Shown here: one piece after another, positions 1 to 13,800 of the stretch | How the letters are laid out: each line of letters starts with the position of its first letter | Position numbering within the stretch: position 1 is the stretch's first letter | Assembly: GCF_001039355.2 (NCBI RefSeq) | Contig: NW_019776049.1 | Span: 45,006 to 109,005 of the forward strand | Origin: Lingula anatina | Lineage: Eukaryota; Brachiopoda; Lingulata; Lingulida; Lingulidae | Reading direction: 5' to 3' | Length of the DNA stretch: 64,000 nt | Notes under the pieces: generated by a model | Databases searched by the model: none | The model's input: only the letters and a program-made list of their open reading frames with translations | Told to the model about the DNA's origin: nothing | Translations under genes and position numbers: made by a program

Positions 1-403
1 CTATAATGAAACAGTTGATATTTTTATCAATATCACTATGTTTGCTAACCTGAGTATGTGGCAGTTTGCTTGGAACCAGGTTGCCATAGATACTAATTCA
101 TGATCTGATTATGAGATTGTTTTTTTCTCTTTTGTTGATATAAAGATCTGTTTCAATCTCTCTTCCTCTTTCATCCCCTCTCTTCAATAAGTTTAACTTT
201 TCAATAGGATAGTTTAAAATGTATTGGAAGTGAAAGCTGAAAGTGAAGATTGGTCAATATAAAAAAGTCAGTTGCATCCATGATCTTGTCTGTCATTCAG
301 CTTTGTCTCCTTGTACGTTGTTTAACCAGTGCTTGTAGGGAATTGAATTTGATTTAATATGTGACTAATATTAACACTGAAGTTGTTATATCTTTTCTTC
401 TAG

Positions 404-517
404 AGTGCTCTCCACAGCCTGGATGAAATGAAACATGGACGACAAACAATTGTGGACCGACTGCACAATAGGAGCAGATCACGAGAATTAACCATGCATA
501 GGAGAACTTTTCCTAGA
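404..517 (+). CDS. CRTC: CRTC exon (first visible)
   Basis: This 38-codon, phase 0-0 exon follows the acceptor ttcttctag and encodes a basic segment ending RRTFPR. It occupies the place of the Arg-rich linker before the SPYxxAYL block of other CRTCs. Its donor is GTATCCTTT, a U12-type signal rather than GTRAGT. The identity rests on being in frame with the next exon, as this segment is poorly conserved. Confidence 0.8.
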
Positions 518-3500
518 GTATCCTTTACTAGAAGCAAAAAATACATTTAACCCAAGGGTGCTGAGGCTGTTTTCAAAAGACTCATCTGCATCCAATATTT
601 CACAAGTTTGAAAATATTTATGAATTTACCCTATTACAATTGACAAATTTTGCACAGGTGCCAAGCATTTCTTCCACAGGTGATGGTTTTTCCATCTGAA
701 AAATGTTGAAAAATACATGTTTTGTATGAAATAATCCTGTATTATTTATACATTTATTTTTTTAATTGGTCTGAAGCCGTTACCACCTCAGTGTAAAGTC
801 CCTTCTGGCTGTTCAGAAACATGGACCCTTTCCTTATGCTCCTTTCTTCCACATTGTTGGTAAAACCAAAACATTTTTCGAAGATGGTCAGTAAAGAAAT
901 GATCTTCTGTAAGTAACACGTATAAAATGTGTCGCCCTTGGCATCTGTGCTACACCCTAGAGTACCAAAGCCAATACAAATATCTTTCATTATAACAATA
1001 TGACATGCATTTTGATATCAAATTATACTCCTGATGTGCCACATTCCCGCCGATATCCTTTTCAATTAGGAGAACATGCCAAGATATGGTATGAATATGT
1101 CATCACAGGTTTATCTTTTCTGTATGCAGTAGACTGCACATTACTCGGACACTTAAGGACCCAAAGGATTTGCAATAAAAAAACTTCTGACACAAATTAA
1201 CTACAAGTTTAATCACTAACGTGAAACTTGTAATAAGTTTGTGAAAAAAGATTATTTTATTGCTGATATTTACCGAATTGATGAAACTTTTTAAGTGACC
1301 ACAAAATTTATTCAGGTTATATAGGTTCGAGTAGGGCAATGTTCAAATGCAGTGTACACACTTACCTTCATGTCTAGAATTTCAATTTCATAGCCCAGTG
1401 ACAGCACATGCTTCTGTAGTTGCAATGTTTGGACTGTAGATTGCATTCAAACTTCCTGCAGGTATGCCAAAGACAGAACTTAATGGGTTATTGGACACAC
1501 TTGGAAAGATTTAAGATCACAGGGAAATTGTAAAGAAATATCTTACATTGGGTAATCAGGGAAAGTTCAGTGATGTTTTACAGCAAGAGAATTGATGATT
1601 TATCTGTATCATTAATATGCCTTCTCTTAAAACACCACTCCTGTGCATCATTGAATAATTCACAAATTTTCTTCAAAGTACTCATGTGTGTGGCCTTTGT
1701 AATCTGGGTATAGTTGTACATATAATTTAACAGCTACACATTATAGATAAACATAGATAAGGCTACTTGTCCTATATGATAGATATATATCTTTGTGTAA
1801 TACCAATGCCCTATATTGGTGATTATCTATTTATTGGCATAAAAGCAGATAAAAAAAATTTAGAGGTTGACAAGAAATTATACACAGAATCGTTGGCCAA
1901 TGTCAAATAAAAAAAGAGGATATACATTTGATTTCACCAATCCTTATATCAGCTGGGAGTGCATGTATGATAAACTATTTAAGGTGGTTATTTAAGGTAT
2001 AGACACTCCACTTAATATGATGAACGATAAATTTATTTGCAACTTCATGGATTTTGTCATATAATAGTCCAACTGCCTAAAGGTTCGAGATGGTAAAAAC
2101 ACTATGCCTTCAAGAGTGCCCATGACCTCTCTGGAAAAAAAACCAAATTATCTAGGACGTGCTTCCATTTGAACTACCTGGTTAACAGTATTATAGATTG
2201 TTCACACTGGATTCTAAAAGGTTCTTGAAATGAGGAAGTCTGTATTAATCCCTCTGGGAAACGAAAGCTTATTTTAAAATATGCAGTCTGTTAAGTCTGG
2301 TAAGTAATATTGTACAGCATATGGTAAATTTGAGCTTTTGTAGGATATTTTGTAGAGGAGTTTTCTTTAAAAAAAAAAGAGATAATAAGGTGAAATATTT
2401 CAAAATCATTAAGTAGTAAATTAATCTTTTCATTTACAACAGCATTTTAGTATGATCATTTATGATTCACGTAAGGATATATATATTTTTTCATATCAGT
2501 GGATTAATAATAATGTCTTTGTTTTACCATTAATCAAATATTCAGTGCAGTAATGATCTGGTGTGGCCAAGTTATTGGCACTCTGACTACAGGCCTACCC
2601 AACTACACCCCAACTACACCCCTAAAAATGGCAGCTCCGGCCTCCCTCCTCACTAAAAACTTAGAAGCCAAAGAGAAATAAAGCATATTCATTATATGGT
2701 CAAGAGTGCCAATTTGCTAGTGTGTTCCGTAAGATGTGTACCTATGTCGTGGAAACAGAGCAGCCATGAACTCACCTGACCTTAAATTTTACTTAGGTTG
2801 AAGTCGATTGCTTTCTTTTGATAAAAGGTGACCAGATGGATACCTTTATGCATGTTGTACATATTTTTTTTGACATCCTATCCTTTTGTTTCATGTACTA
2901 TTGTACTAGTTTTTAAATTTGTAACATTGATCATTGTTGTGTAATTATGACCTTAACCAGTGTACAGGTGGATCATTCGCCATATGGTAACGCATATTTA
3001 ACCCCACCACAGATGGGCGAAGGATGGAGAAGGTAAGCATTATCAGTCAGTGATTAATGATTTATTCTTTTTATAAAGATTATACATCATAAAGATTATA
3101 TATCATAAGATCATGTGAACATAGAAGGGGGATGTGCCGCATCTGTCATATAAATTGGATTCTCTTTTTGTCTGGAACTTGAGGTGTCACATTTCAGTTT
3201 GAGGGGGTGAGGGTTACTTTAAAACCAAGCTTGTTGGCCACATGTTCAAGTTAAAGCATACTAATGGTAAATGATATTGTAATTTTTTAGACTTTTTTGA
3301 AAAAAATAAATAAACAAAAAAGATAAGTTTGCTGATGATATAATGATAACAGTTGATTTATTTATTTATTCATGTTCACACTCACTGGGGCAGCTATTGA
3401 ATTCAAAAAGGGTGATCGTGGATTTTTTTCCTCCAAACTCCATTTCTCATGATTTTCTCATTTTGATTGTCTAGAAATTCTACATATATGCACCATTTTA

Positions 3501-6500
3501 AACCTGGGAAATTCCTGGAAAATCACAAATTTCAAAAACAATATTATCACTGGTTTGTAGTTTATAGATGTATTCTATAGGCCAAGGAACGTTTAGATAG
3601 AGTAATGTCCATTAGCTGACATTTGCTCACCTGACTAAATGATATGACACTGATATATGCAGGCAGTTTTGATAGATATTGTGTTAGTGATAAGATAAAA
3701 AAATGGGCTGGGTGGTTTTGATGAATTGTGTAAGTAGCTGCTAAGCTCAAGTTTTTTTGGGGTGGATTGAGCAAAATATATTTTCAGCGAAGTTGTTGAT
3801 TATGTTACAGTCTTTAATCAATTCCACTTGCTTCTAGAATACAAATCTGATCAAATCTGATTTCACTGTTCTAGCTGTAGCAGCTTTGGTTTTGCATGTC
3901 AAGTCGTAAAATGATACATCAATTAGAAATACTTATGCCCATGTTTTTACAGGTAATATTTAAAAAAAAAAAGCTTGCGAAACACGACCACCATGTGGTT
4001 TATGTTTGGTATAATAGTGTCATTGAGGCAGTATTGTATTGTGCAATGCAATCCTATGGTCTTAGGTTTCTGCACAGTATACTGCAGACCAGTACCTAGC
4101 TTTTTGCTTATCTACACGGCAGTGCTGGAAGAGAGACCTAGACAGAAGGCATTTCCCAAGGTCATGGGAATAAGGAAACCAGGAAAAAAAAAGGATTGAT
4201 CGATTTTTTTTACTAATAGGTTGGCTGTGCTGCCTTCAATATTTATATATAAGTTCCCAATATATATAGCATCTCTGTAAATAGCCTCTAACAGAAATAT
4301 ATCAGCTGAAGGGGCAACTGCGGGAACAGGAAAACCAGAGTATTGATCTCTGGGCTAAAGATAACCTAGCTGGTATTCTAGGTTAGATGGTAATCTAGGT
4401 TACAGTAGCTTATATTGTAGGTAGACTTACCTTTTGGGGGGGGGGGGGGGCACCAAAGGGGAGGCAGACCATTTCCACATATACCTGATCAGACCAGATA
4501 TAGTTCATATAAAGAAATGGCACATAACCTTTTTGCCAGTAGCTTAAAAAACTCACTTAAAGTGGCTAACTTGTATTTCAATTTACTGTCAGATTGCTAA
4601 AATGAAAATTTTAGCAAATTGTTTGAAACCAGAATTTCATGTTTTGCTAAGCGAAAGAGAGAAGAACTACTGCTGTTTTGTCCAACTGTTCATCTATTCA
4701 TTCAGCTCTTTTTGTTTGCACCACTGCAGGTGCACACTTGTACTGCTTACATAATGTATTGTCAACGCTGTTGTAGTTCCTGAAGAAGGTGCCAGAATTA
4801 TTCTCAATTTTTATATTGGATTTTATTGTTATTGATAATTACGCATAGACAAAGCGAAGGAGTCATTGTTTTGCATACCATTACATACCAAATGAAAACA
4901 AGGGAAGGGATTCATTTAAAGCATTCTTTGTGTTTGTTATATTATTTATTTAATTAATTTTATTTTTTTCAGGACAAACTCTGATTCTGCCCTCCACCAA
5001 AGTGCCATGGCACCCCCTTCCGAGCAGCTCAGTCCGAACACACCTCCACAGCACAGGCGAAGTAAGTAAGCCAGTTTTCTCTGCCATGCCAGCAGGCAGC
5101 ACATAAACTGGGCTAACCAGATCTCCATTTCTACCAAATCAAACAAAAACAAAACCCCGTTAATTTCCCAGTGGTGACTATTATCAAGAGGAAGTATCTC
5201 TGCGGTGAGATTGCCTTACAAACTGCATGGTTACTGGTCCCCAGTCGTTGTAAGGAGTAAATACCGTGACCATCAGAGTTTAGGACAAGTCCTGTGTTTT
5301 GGTAGATATGGAAGTCGTATTTTAAGTGTGATGATTAGGATGCTCTTAATTATAATCTTTTTTGCTGGCCTGTTTTACTCTGATATTCACTCTCAGTGCC
5401 CAGCAGTGGTGTGGAATGAAGAATACAAAAAATACAATACCAGTTATTTCTTTCTTTTTGTTTGGAACCGTGTTTAGTATCATTTGCAATAGATTGATTC
5501 AATGTTAATAAAGCAAGATTGAAGAGGTTATGTGTGAAAGTGACTTGCATTGTGCAGTACTGATATCTCATACAACTGACAGTTCTACCGGAGTAGATCA
5601 TACTTTATGTGCATGGTAGAGCACTTGGAGTAAAACTTATCTAAGTAGAGAAAAAGAGACGGAAGAAAAGAAAAACAACAATATAGCAGCTGTCGAAGTG
5701 TTGTATTATGCATAGGATATTTGATGAATTTTAGCAAGAAATTATATCAGTTGTGGAAAGAAGAATATATCAAGGAAAGTTGGAATGAAGAGACTTTTTT
5801 ATGCAGAAAATTTNCGCCTTTGTAATCTGGGCATAGTTGTACATATAATTTAACAGCTACACATTAATAGATAAACATAGATAAGGCTACTTGTCCTATA
5901 TGATAGATATATATCTTTGTGTAATACCAATGCCCTATATTGGTGATTATCTATTTACTGGCATAAAAGCAGATAAAAAATTTTAGAGGTTGACAAGAAA
6001 TTATACTCAGAATCGTTGGCCAATGTCAAATAAAAAAAGAGGATATACATTTGAGTTCACAAATCCTTATATCAGCTGGGAGTGCATGTATGATTAACTA
6101 TTTAAGGTGGTTATTTAAGGTATAGACACTCCACTTAATATGATGAACGATAAATTTATTTGCAACTTCATGGATTTTGTCATATAATAGTCCAACTGCC
6201 TAAAGGTTCGAGATGGTAAAAACACTATGCCTTCAAGAGTGCCCATGACCTCTCTGGAAAAAAAACCAAATTATCTAGGACGTGCTTCCATTTGAACTAC
6301 CTGGTTAACAGTATTATAGATTGTTCACACTGGATTCTAAAAGGTTCTTGAAATAAGGAAGTCTGTATTAATCCCTCTGGGAAACGAAAGCTTATTTTAA
6401 AATATGCAGTCTGTTAAGTCTGGTAAGTAATATTGTACAGCATATGGTAAATTTGAGCTTTTGTAGGATATTTTGTAGAGTTTTCTTAAAAAAAAAGAGA

Positions 6501-9500
6501 TAATAAGGTGAAATATTTCAAAATCATTAAGTAGTAAATTAATCTTTTCATTTACAACAGCATTTTAGTATGATCATTTATGATTCACGTAAGGATATAT
6601 ATATTTTTTCATATCAGTGGATTAATAATAATGTCTTTGTTTTACCATTAATCAAATATTCAGTGCAGTAATGATCTGGTGTGGCCAAGTTATTGGCACT
6701 CTGACTACAGGCCAACCCAACTACACCCCTAAAAAATGGCAGCTCCAACCTCCCTCCTCACTAAAAACTTAGAAGCCAAGGGAGAAAAAAAGCATATACA
6801 GTATATGGAAAAGAGTGCCACTTTGCTAGTTTGTTCCGTAAGATGTGTACCTTCTGTCATGGAAATAGAGCAACCATGAACTCACCTGACCTTAAATTTT
6901 ACTGTGGTTGAAGTGGATTGCTTTCTTTTGATAAAAGGTGACCAGATGGATACCTTTATGCATGTTTTACATATTTTTTGACATCCTATCCTTATTTTTC
7001 ATGTACTATTGTACTAGTTTTTAAATTTGTAACATTGATCATTGTTGTGTAATTATGACCTTAACCAGTGTACAGGTGGATCATTCGCCATATGGTAACG
7101 CATATTTAACCCCACCACAGATGGGCGAAGGATGGAGAAGGTAAGCACTATCAGTCGGTGATTAATGATTTATTCTTTTTATAAAGATTATACATCATAA
7201 AGATTATATATCATAAGATCATGTGAACATAGAAGGGGGATGTGCCACATCTGTCACATGAATTGGATTCTCTTTTTGAGAACATGAGGTGTCACATTTC
7301 AGTTTGAGGGGGTGAGGGTTACTTTAAAACCAAGCTTGTTGGCCACATGTTCAAGTTAAAGCATACTAATGGTAAATGATATTGTAATTTTTTAGACTTT
7401 TTTGAAAAAAATAAATAAACAAAAAAGATAAGTTTGCTGATGATATAATGATAACAGTTGATTTATTTATTTATTCATGTTCACACTCACTGGGGCAGCT
7501 ATTGAATTCAAAAAGGGTGATCGTGGATTTTTTTCCTCCAAACTCCATTTCTCATGATTTTCTCATTTTGATTGTCTAGAAATTCTACATATATGCACCA
7601 TTTTAAACCTGGGAAATTCCTGGAAAATTACAAATTTCAAAAACAATATTATCACTGGTGTGTAGTTTATAGATGTATTCTATAGGCCAAGGAACGTTTA
7701 GATAGAGTAATGTCCATTAGCTGACATTTGCTCACCTGACTAAATGATATGACACTGATATATGCAGGCAGTTTTGATAGATATTGTTTTAGTGATAAGA
7801 TAAAAAAAATGGGCTGGGTGGTTTTGATGAATTGTGTAAGTAGCTGCTAAGCTCGAGTTTTTTTGGGGTGGATTGAGCAAAATATATTTTCAGCCAAGTT
7901 GTTGATTATGTTACAGTCTCTAATCAATTCCACTTGCTTCTAGAATACAAATCTGATCAAATCTGATTTCACTGTTCTAGCTGTAGCAGCTTTTGGTTTT
8001 GCATGTCAAGTCGTAAAATGATACATCAATTAGAAACACTTATGCCCATGTTTTTACAGGTAATATTTAAAAAAAAAAAAGCTTGCGAAACACGACCACC
8101 ATGTGGTTTATGTTTGGTATAATAGTGTCATTGAGGCAGTATTGTATTGTACAATGCAATCCCATGGTCTTAGGTTTCTGCACAGTATACTGCAGACCAG
8201 TACCCAGCTTTCTGCTTATCTACACGGCAGTGCTGGAAGAGAGACCCAGACAGAAGGCATTTCCCAAGGTCATGGGAATAAGGAAACAAGGAGAAAAAAA
8301 AAGGATTGATCGATTTTTTTTACAAATACGTGGCTGTGCTGCCTTCAATATTTATATATAAGTTCCCAATATATATAGCATCTCTGTAAATAGCCTCTAA
8401 CAGAAATATATCAGCTGAAGGGGCAACTGCAGGAACAGGAAAACCAGAGTATTGATCTCTGGGCTAAAGATAACCTAGCTGGTATTCTAGGTTAGATGGT
8501 AATCTAGGTTACAGTAGCTTATATTGTAGGTAGACTTACCTTTTGGGGGGGGGGGGGGGCACCAAAGGGGAGGCAGACCATTTCCGCATATACCTGATCA
8601 GACCAGATATAGTTCATATAAAGAAATGGCACATAACCTTTTTGCCAGTAGCTTAAAAAACTCACTTAAAGTGGCTAACTTGTATTTCAATTTCCTGTCA
8701 GATTGCTAAAATGAAAATTTTAGCAAATTGTTTGAAACCAGAATTTCATGTTTTGCTAAGCGAAAAAGAGAAGAACTACTGCTGTTTTGTCCAACTGTTC
8801 ATCTATTCATTCAGCTCTTTTTGTTTGTACCACTGCAGGTGCACAGTTGTACTGCTTACATAATGTATTGTCAACGCTGTTGTAGTTCCTGAAGAAGGTG
8901 CCAGAATTATTCTCAATTTTTATTTTGGATTTTATTGTTATTGATAATTACGCATAGACAAAGCAAAGGAGTCATTGTTTTGCATACCATTACATACCAA
9001 ATGAAAACAAGGGAAGGGATTCATTTAAAGCATTCTGGTGTTTGTTATATTATTTATTTAAGTAATTTTATTTTTTTCAGGACAAACTCTGATTCTGCCC
9101 TCCACCAAAGTGCCATGGCACCCCCTTCCGAGCAGCTCAGTCCGAACACACCTCCACAGCACAGGCGAAGTAAGTAAGCCAGTTTTCTCTGCCATGCCAG
9201 CAGGCAGCACATAAACTGGGCTAACCAGATCTCCATTTCTACCAAATCAAACAAAAACAAAACCCCGTTAATTTCCCAGTGGTGACTATTATCAAGAGGA
9301 AGTATCTCTGCGGTAAGATTGCCTTACAAACTGCATGGTTACTGGTCCCCAGTCGTTGTAAGGAGTAAATACCGTGACCATCAGAGTTTAGGACAAGTCC
9401 TGTGTTTTGGTAGATATGGAAGTCGTATTTTAAGTGTGATGATTAGGATGCTCTTAATTATAATCTTTTTTGCTGGCCTGTTTTACTCTGATATTCACTC

Positions 9501-10807
9501 TCAGTACCCAGCAGTGGTGTGGAATGAAGAATACAAAAAATACAATACCAGTTATTTCTTTCTTTTTGTTTGGAACCGTGTTTAGTATCATTTGCAATAG
9601 ACTGATTCAATGTTAATAAAGCAAGATTGAAGAGGTTATGTGTGAAAGTGACTTGCATTGTGCAGTACTGATATCTCATACAACTGACAATTTTTCCCGG
9701 GGTAGATCATACTGTATGTGTATGGTAGAGCACATGGAGTAAAACTTATCTAAGTAGAGAAAAAGAAACGGAAGAAAAGAAAAACAACAATATAGCAGCT
9801 GTCGAAGTGTTGTATTATGCATAGGATATTTGATGAATTTTAGCAAGAAATTGTATCAGTTGTGGAAAGAAGAATATATCAAGGAAAGTTGGAATGAAGA
9901 GACTTTTTTATGCAGAAAATATTAAATAATTTTGGTTTCAGCGTCAATAATGTCAGCTCACAAAAACATAAATAAAAAAGAAATAAAATAAACCTTGTTT
10001 CATCAAATTTTGGCACAATTTTTGCCCTGTATTTCTTATGGTGTTCTGGGTATATTACTAACATGATGATTTAAAGAATCTATGTAATAGTTTCCTTCTT
10101 GTTCTTCCCCACCCTCAAGCAGACACCAGTCCAGGGATTGGAGGTATAGCTTGATCCTGTTGCTGAGCTAGAATTACTACTTGTACATCTTTTTTTTTTT
10201 ATCTCTGCCCGCCCATAAGTGGTGATAGTAGAAAACAGTGTTCACTACTTTTTCGGGGGTTACTGAAATTATAGGCGCCTAGCCTAAGATTTTACTCGCA
10301 ATAAACTCATACTTAACATGTTTCTGGGAGTATAAGCTTACCAACCTTTGTTACATCCTTCTCTGACACTCGCCATAACTATGTAACAATCTGGTAAAAT
10401 TAAATTGTCTTTAACCCACACTTGAGTATTGGTTCTTTAAACTCTGCCATCACAACGGGTATCGACCTCTAAGTTGTGCACTATTGTAAACTGTCTCAAG
10501 ATGGTAGACAGGTGGCGAGGAGTGTCTGGGGATGATAAATTAGATTATTTTTGATGACATTGATTAAATCATGGAGGTTTTTGTACTTTTAAGAAAAAAA
10601 AAAAGATTTTTTGTCACATTCGATAACCATATGCAACTTGTCAGAGATAAATAATGAAAAAAGTATTAAAAGAATAAATAAAAAAAGGAATCAATTTTGA
10701 TGACCCATGATAGTTGATATTTTTCAATATTGCAAATGTGTTGAAATGAAGTGGTGAACATTGTTGTACAGTGGGCTCAACACAAACTTTGTAAAGGAAA
10801 ATTAGGC

Positions 10808-10838
<31 letters not shown>

Positions 10839-10848
10839 GTCATAATTT

Positions 10849-10891
<43 letters not shown>

Positions 10892-13800
10892 CTGTAAATA
10901 CAAAAGAAAACAATGCAAATAGCCTTTGTTTTGCATCAGCCCTTTGCTCTAAATGTTATTTATTCACCTACTTGAACTTCTTGGCACACTTGTCCACAAG
11001 GTCCAGGTTAGTTTCATTAATCTCATGCTTTTGTCAGAAATGGATAAGTTACCTATTTAACTGCCAAAGTCAATTAATCAGGCCTTTTAAAGTAATTATT
11101 GTCCAGGTTGATTTTCAAAAAAAAAAAAAAAAAAAAGGAAATGGAAAGAAAAGGTAGCATATATGAAAGGATTATTTGATGAATAAAATGGTTATAGAGT
11201 CATTTTTAAACTAGCTTCGGAAATACCTCAAACTGAGATTTAGGCATAGTACTTCTAACAAGTTTTGCTGAAGGTTAGAACTTCTGTGTCTAACTTGCCA
11301 CTGTGCTGTACATTTGTGTTCAAACAGTGCAAAGTTAGCCCCACTGACTTCAGTAAATCCAACACAGTGCGGATGTGTATGTATTCTTTATTGAACAAAG
11401 TTTGTGTTGGGAATTCCACCTTTGGCATTAGACTGAAGGCATGCTGTTTTATTGGACTTGTATCCTAGTTCAGCACTGGCTGGTTTTACATTACCAGAGT
11501 CTCAAAATGCACCAGATGGCTTTGAACGTTCTAACCTTATTTTTCTTTTGGGATTACTTTTTTTATGTGTTGAGTCCACTGTTTAATTTAACCTTTTTTT
11601 TTTCTTTTTTGGCATGGGTTCTTAGATAAAGACTTTTCTTTTTGAAATGCTAAGTTGGTGTGCATTTCCTTTCAACATTGGAAGCAACCTCTAACTGTAT
11701 TACTTTTTTCCTTGTGGATGGGGCTTTGCCCTTATTTAAAGTTCATATCTGTGCAGCAGTGGATTAATTTTGTAGTTCAGTTGTTCAATGGATATACTTT
11801 GTTGTTATGGTGGATATTTTTTGTTTCATAAGGTACCTTTTCTGTTTTTCTATTCTATTTTTCATTTCATATTGACTCCAAGTATTGCATGTTAGTGGAT
11901 ACTCAATAGTAGATGGAAGATCTCTTTTATTTTTATTTCAGTATGGTTAATGGCATGTTTGTCAGGTAGTAGTGTCTTTTAAGTAACTTGACTTACATTT
12001 TTAGTGTGTTCACTATAACACTTAAGCATGTCTTCAAAGTATTTCTTCATTTTGTCATTTAAAGTAGAAGATAAAATATCAGTTACTTTGGCTAAATTGG
12101 TGACGTTTTTGATTGAAAAAGTAACTGGGAAATGTGAAATTTGCATTTCAGTATGCTTATTTTTTATGCACAGAAGCTCATGTTACTTTGGCTGTTCATT
12201 TAAAACATTGGGCTGATTATATCCTGTCACATACACCTTACACTTAAAATATAAAAAAAAACAGGTTTATATATCTACTTTGATTTTTGCTTCTTGGAAT
12301 TTTGGTGCCTGAAAAAATCAATCTAAAGTTGATTTATTTTTTAATTTTTACTAATGTATTCACCTCTTACTAAAACATATAAGGTGTACATTGGGGTTGA
12401 CTGTTTTAAAACAAAAAAAAAAAAAGCATTAGGGGAAAATTTACAGGTGGTTGCTAATAATCCTACATATTTTAGGAACAAATGGGCATTAAAAAAATTA
12501 TATTACATTTTCATAAGCAGGTTCCTTTTGCCTTCCCAGTGTCTAATTATACCTTTGTTTCAGTAGTGGAAGTAATAGGAGAGATGCAAGTGGAGAATCC
12601 AGCTATGAAAAATTATTGGGATCCGAAAAAGGTAGGTGAAACTACTGCACGAAAGATAAATTTTATATTCCCAGTAGAATTGGACAAAATCTGAGATGTA
12701 TTATTTGAAATGGGAATTTTTGAGGAAACTGAAATGGTGTGTAAAATTTATGGTTCATGAATTTGTTTGAGACCAATGACTTGTAGCAGTACTTTGAAGC
12801 AAGAGGGAATCTGTCAATGAGAATCGAGATGCTAAACATGATTGAAGGGAAAAAAAACAAGGTTAATCATTTTCAATCATTATCTTTGCAGGTTGGTTCG
12901 CAGTCACGGCCTAAGTCATGTGAAGTTCCTGGAATCAAGTAAGTACACCGATAAATGCCACTACAAAATATGTAATATGTTGTTTGTTTCCTTGAAATGA
13001 TTTATTTTGATACCATTTGTTTATATTTTTTATTTATGGTTTTTATTGTGTTATGCTTGTTAGATAAACCATATGGTCATGCTCTTCTGTATCCATGTCT
13101 AACACCGATGGCTATATAAATCCAATATTTTTTTCTGCATACATCTTTGCCTCTGATTGAAGTCATTTAGCTTTTTGATCCTGCAAAATTGCACGGTTAT
13201 TTTCTTATGAAATATTTATTTTTTTACTTTTGTGCTGATATTTTGTATATGGAACCTGTTTGTCTTGTACTCAGCAACCTGCCCATTCCCTTTTTGCAGG
13301 AACCATTGGCATTTAAGGAAATTGCATTTAAGAGGGTAAATGACTGACTTGCAGTTCATGATATACCGTGTATTCTTGCTCTCTGCCTCTCTTTCTCACT
13401 CATAAACTTTTTCCTCCATCTTTGTGTGTGTGTGTCTGTCTGTATGTGTCTATAGATCCTGTATACCATCCATATAATATCAACACAATATATTTATTAT
13501 ATATAGATGGTGATTGGTCCTGATGGTCGAAGGTTCCGTGTAGTACCTATAATGCTTTTAGTTGGCATACAACATGACTCACTTATCAGAGTGAGGGAGT
13601 TAAGTTATCAGTACAGGGAAGTTCCACCAATCTGAGCATAAGAACGTAATTTAAAATATTATTGCCTCTTTTATTGATGTCATTATATAAAGTCACTTTT
13701 GACCATTTGAAAAGAAAAAGAAGGCTGTGCAAAAGTACCCCAAACTTTGAACAAGAGAACTTTGCTTCATAGATTTGGTCCAAAACATACACATTTTACT

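Larger units (their letters stand above)
1692..5812 (+). repeat. Direct duplicate block 1, left copy
   Basis: About 4.1 kb matches 5816-9920 nearly base for base, including exons 2 and 3 of CRTC and non-coding DNA, with scattered SNPs and small indels. It ends at the single n at 5814. This is probably an unmerged contig overlap or alternative haplotype. Confidence 0.95.
5816..9920 (+). repeat. Direct duplicate block 1, right copy
   Basis: This is the second copy of the 1692-5812 block. It begins immediately after the n at 5814 and runs on without a break into unique sequence. Confidence 0.95.

Noticed and set aside
3975-4199. Frame [12 protein letters not shown]..., repeated at 8083
   Set aside because: Present twice only because of block 1 duplication. 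No splice context or homology; intronic.
1-9920. True tandem exon duplication giving alternative CRTC isoforms
   Set aside because: The lone n at the junction, near-identity of intronic DNA and frame-incompatible exon sum favour an assembly artefact.
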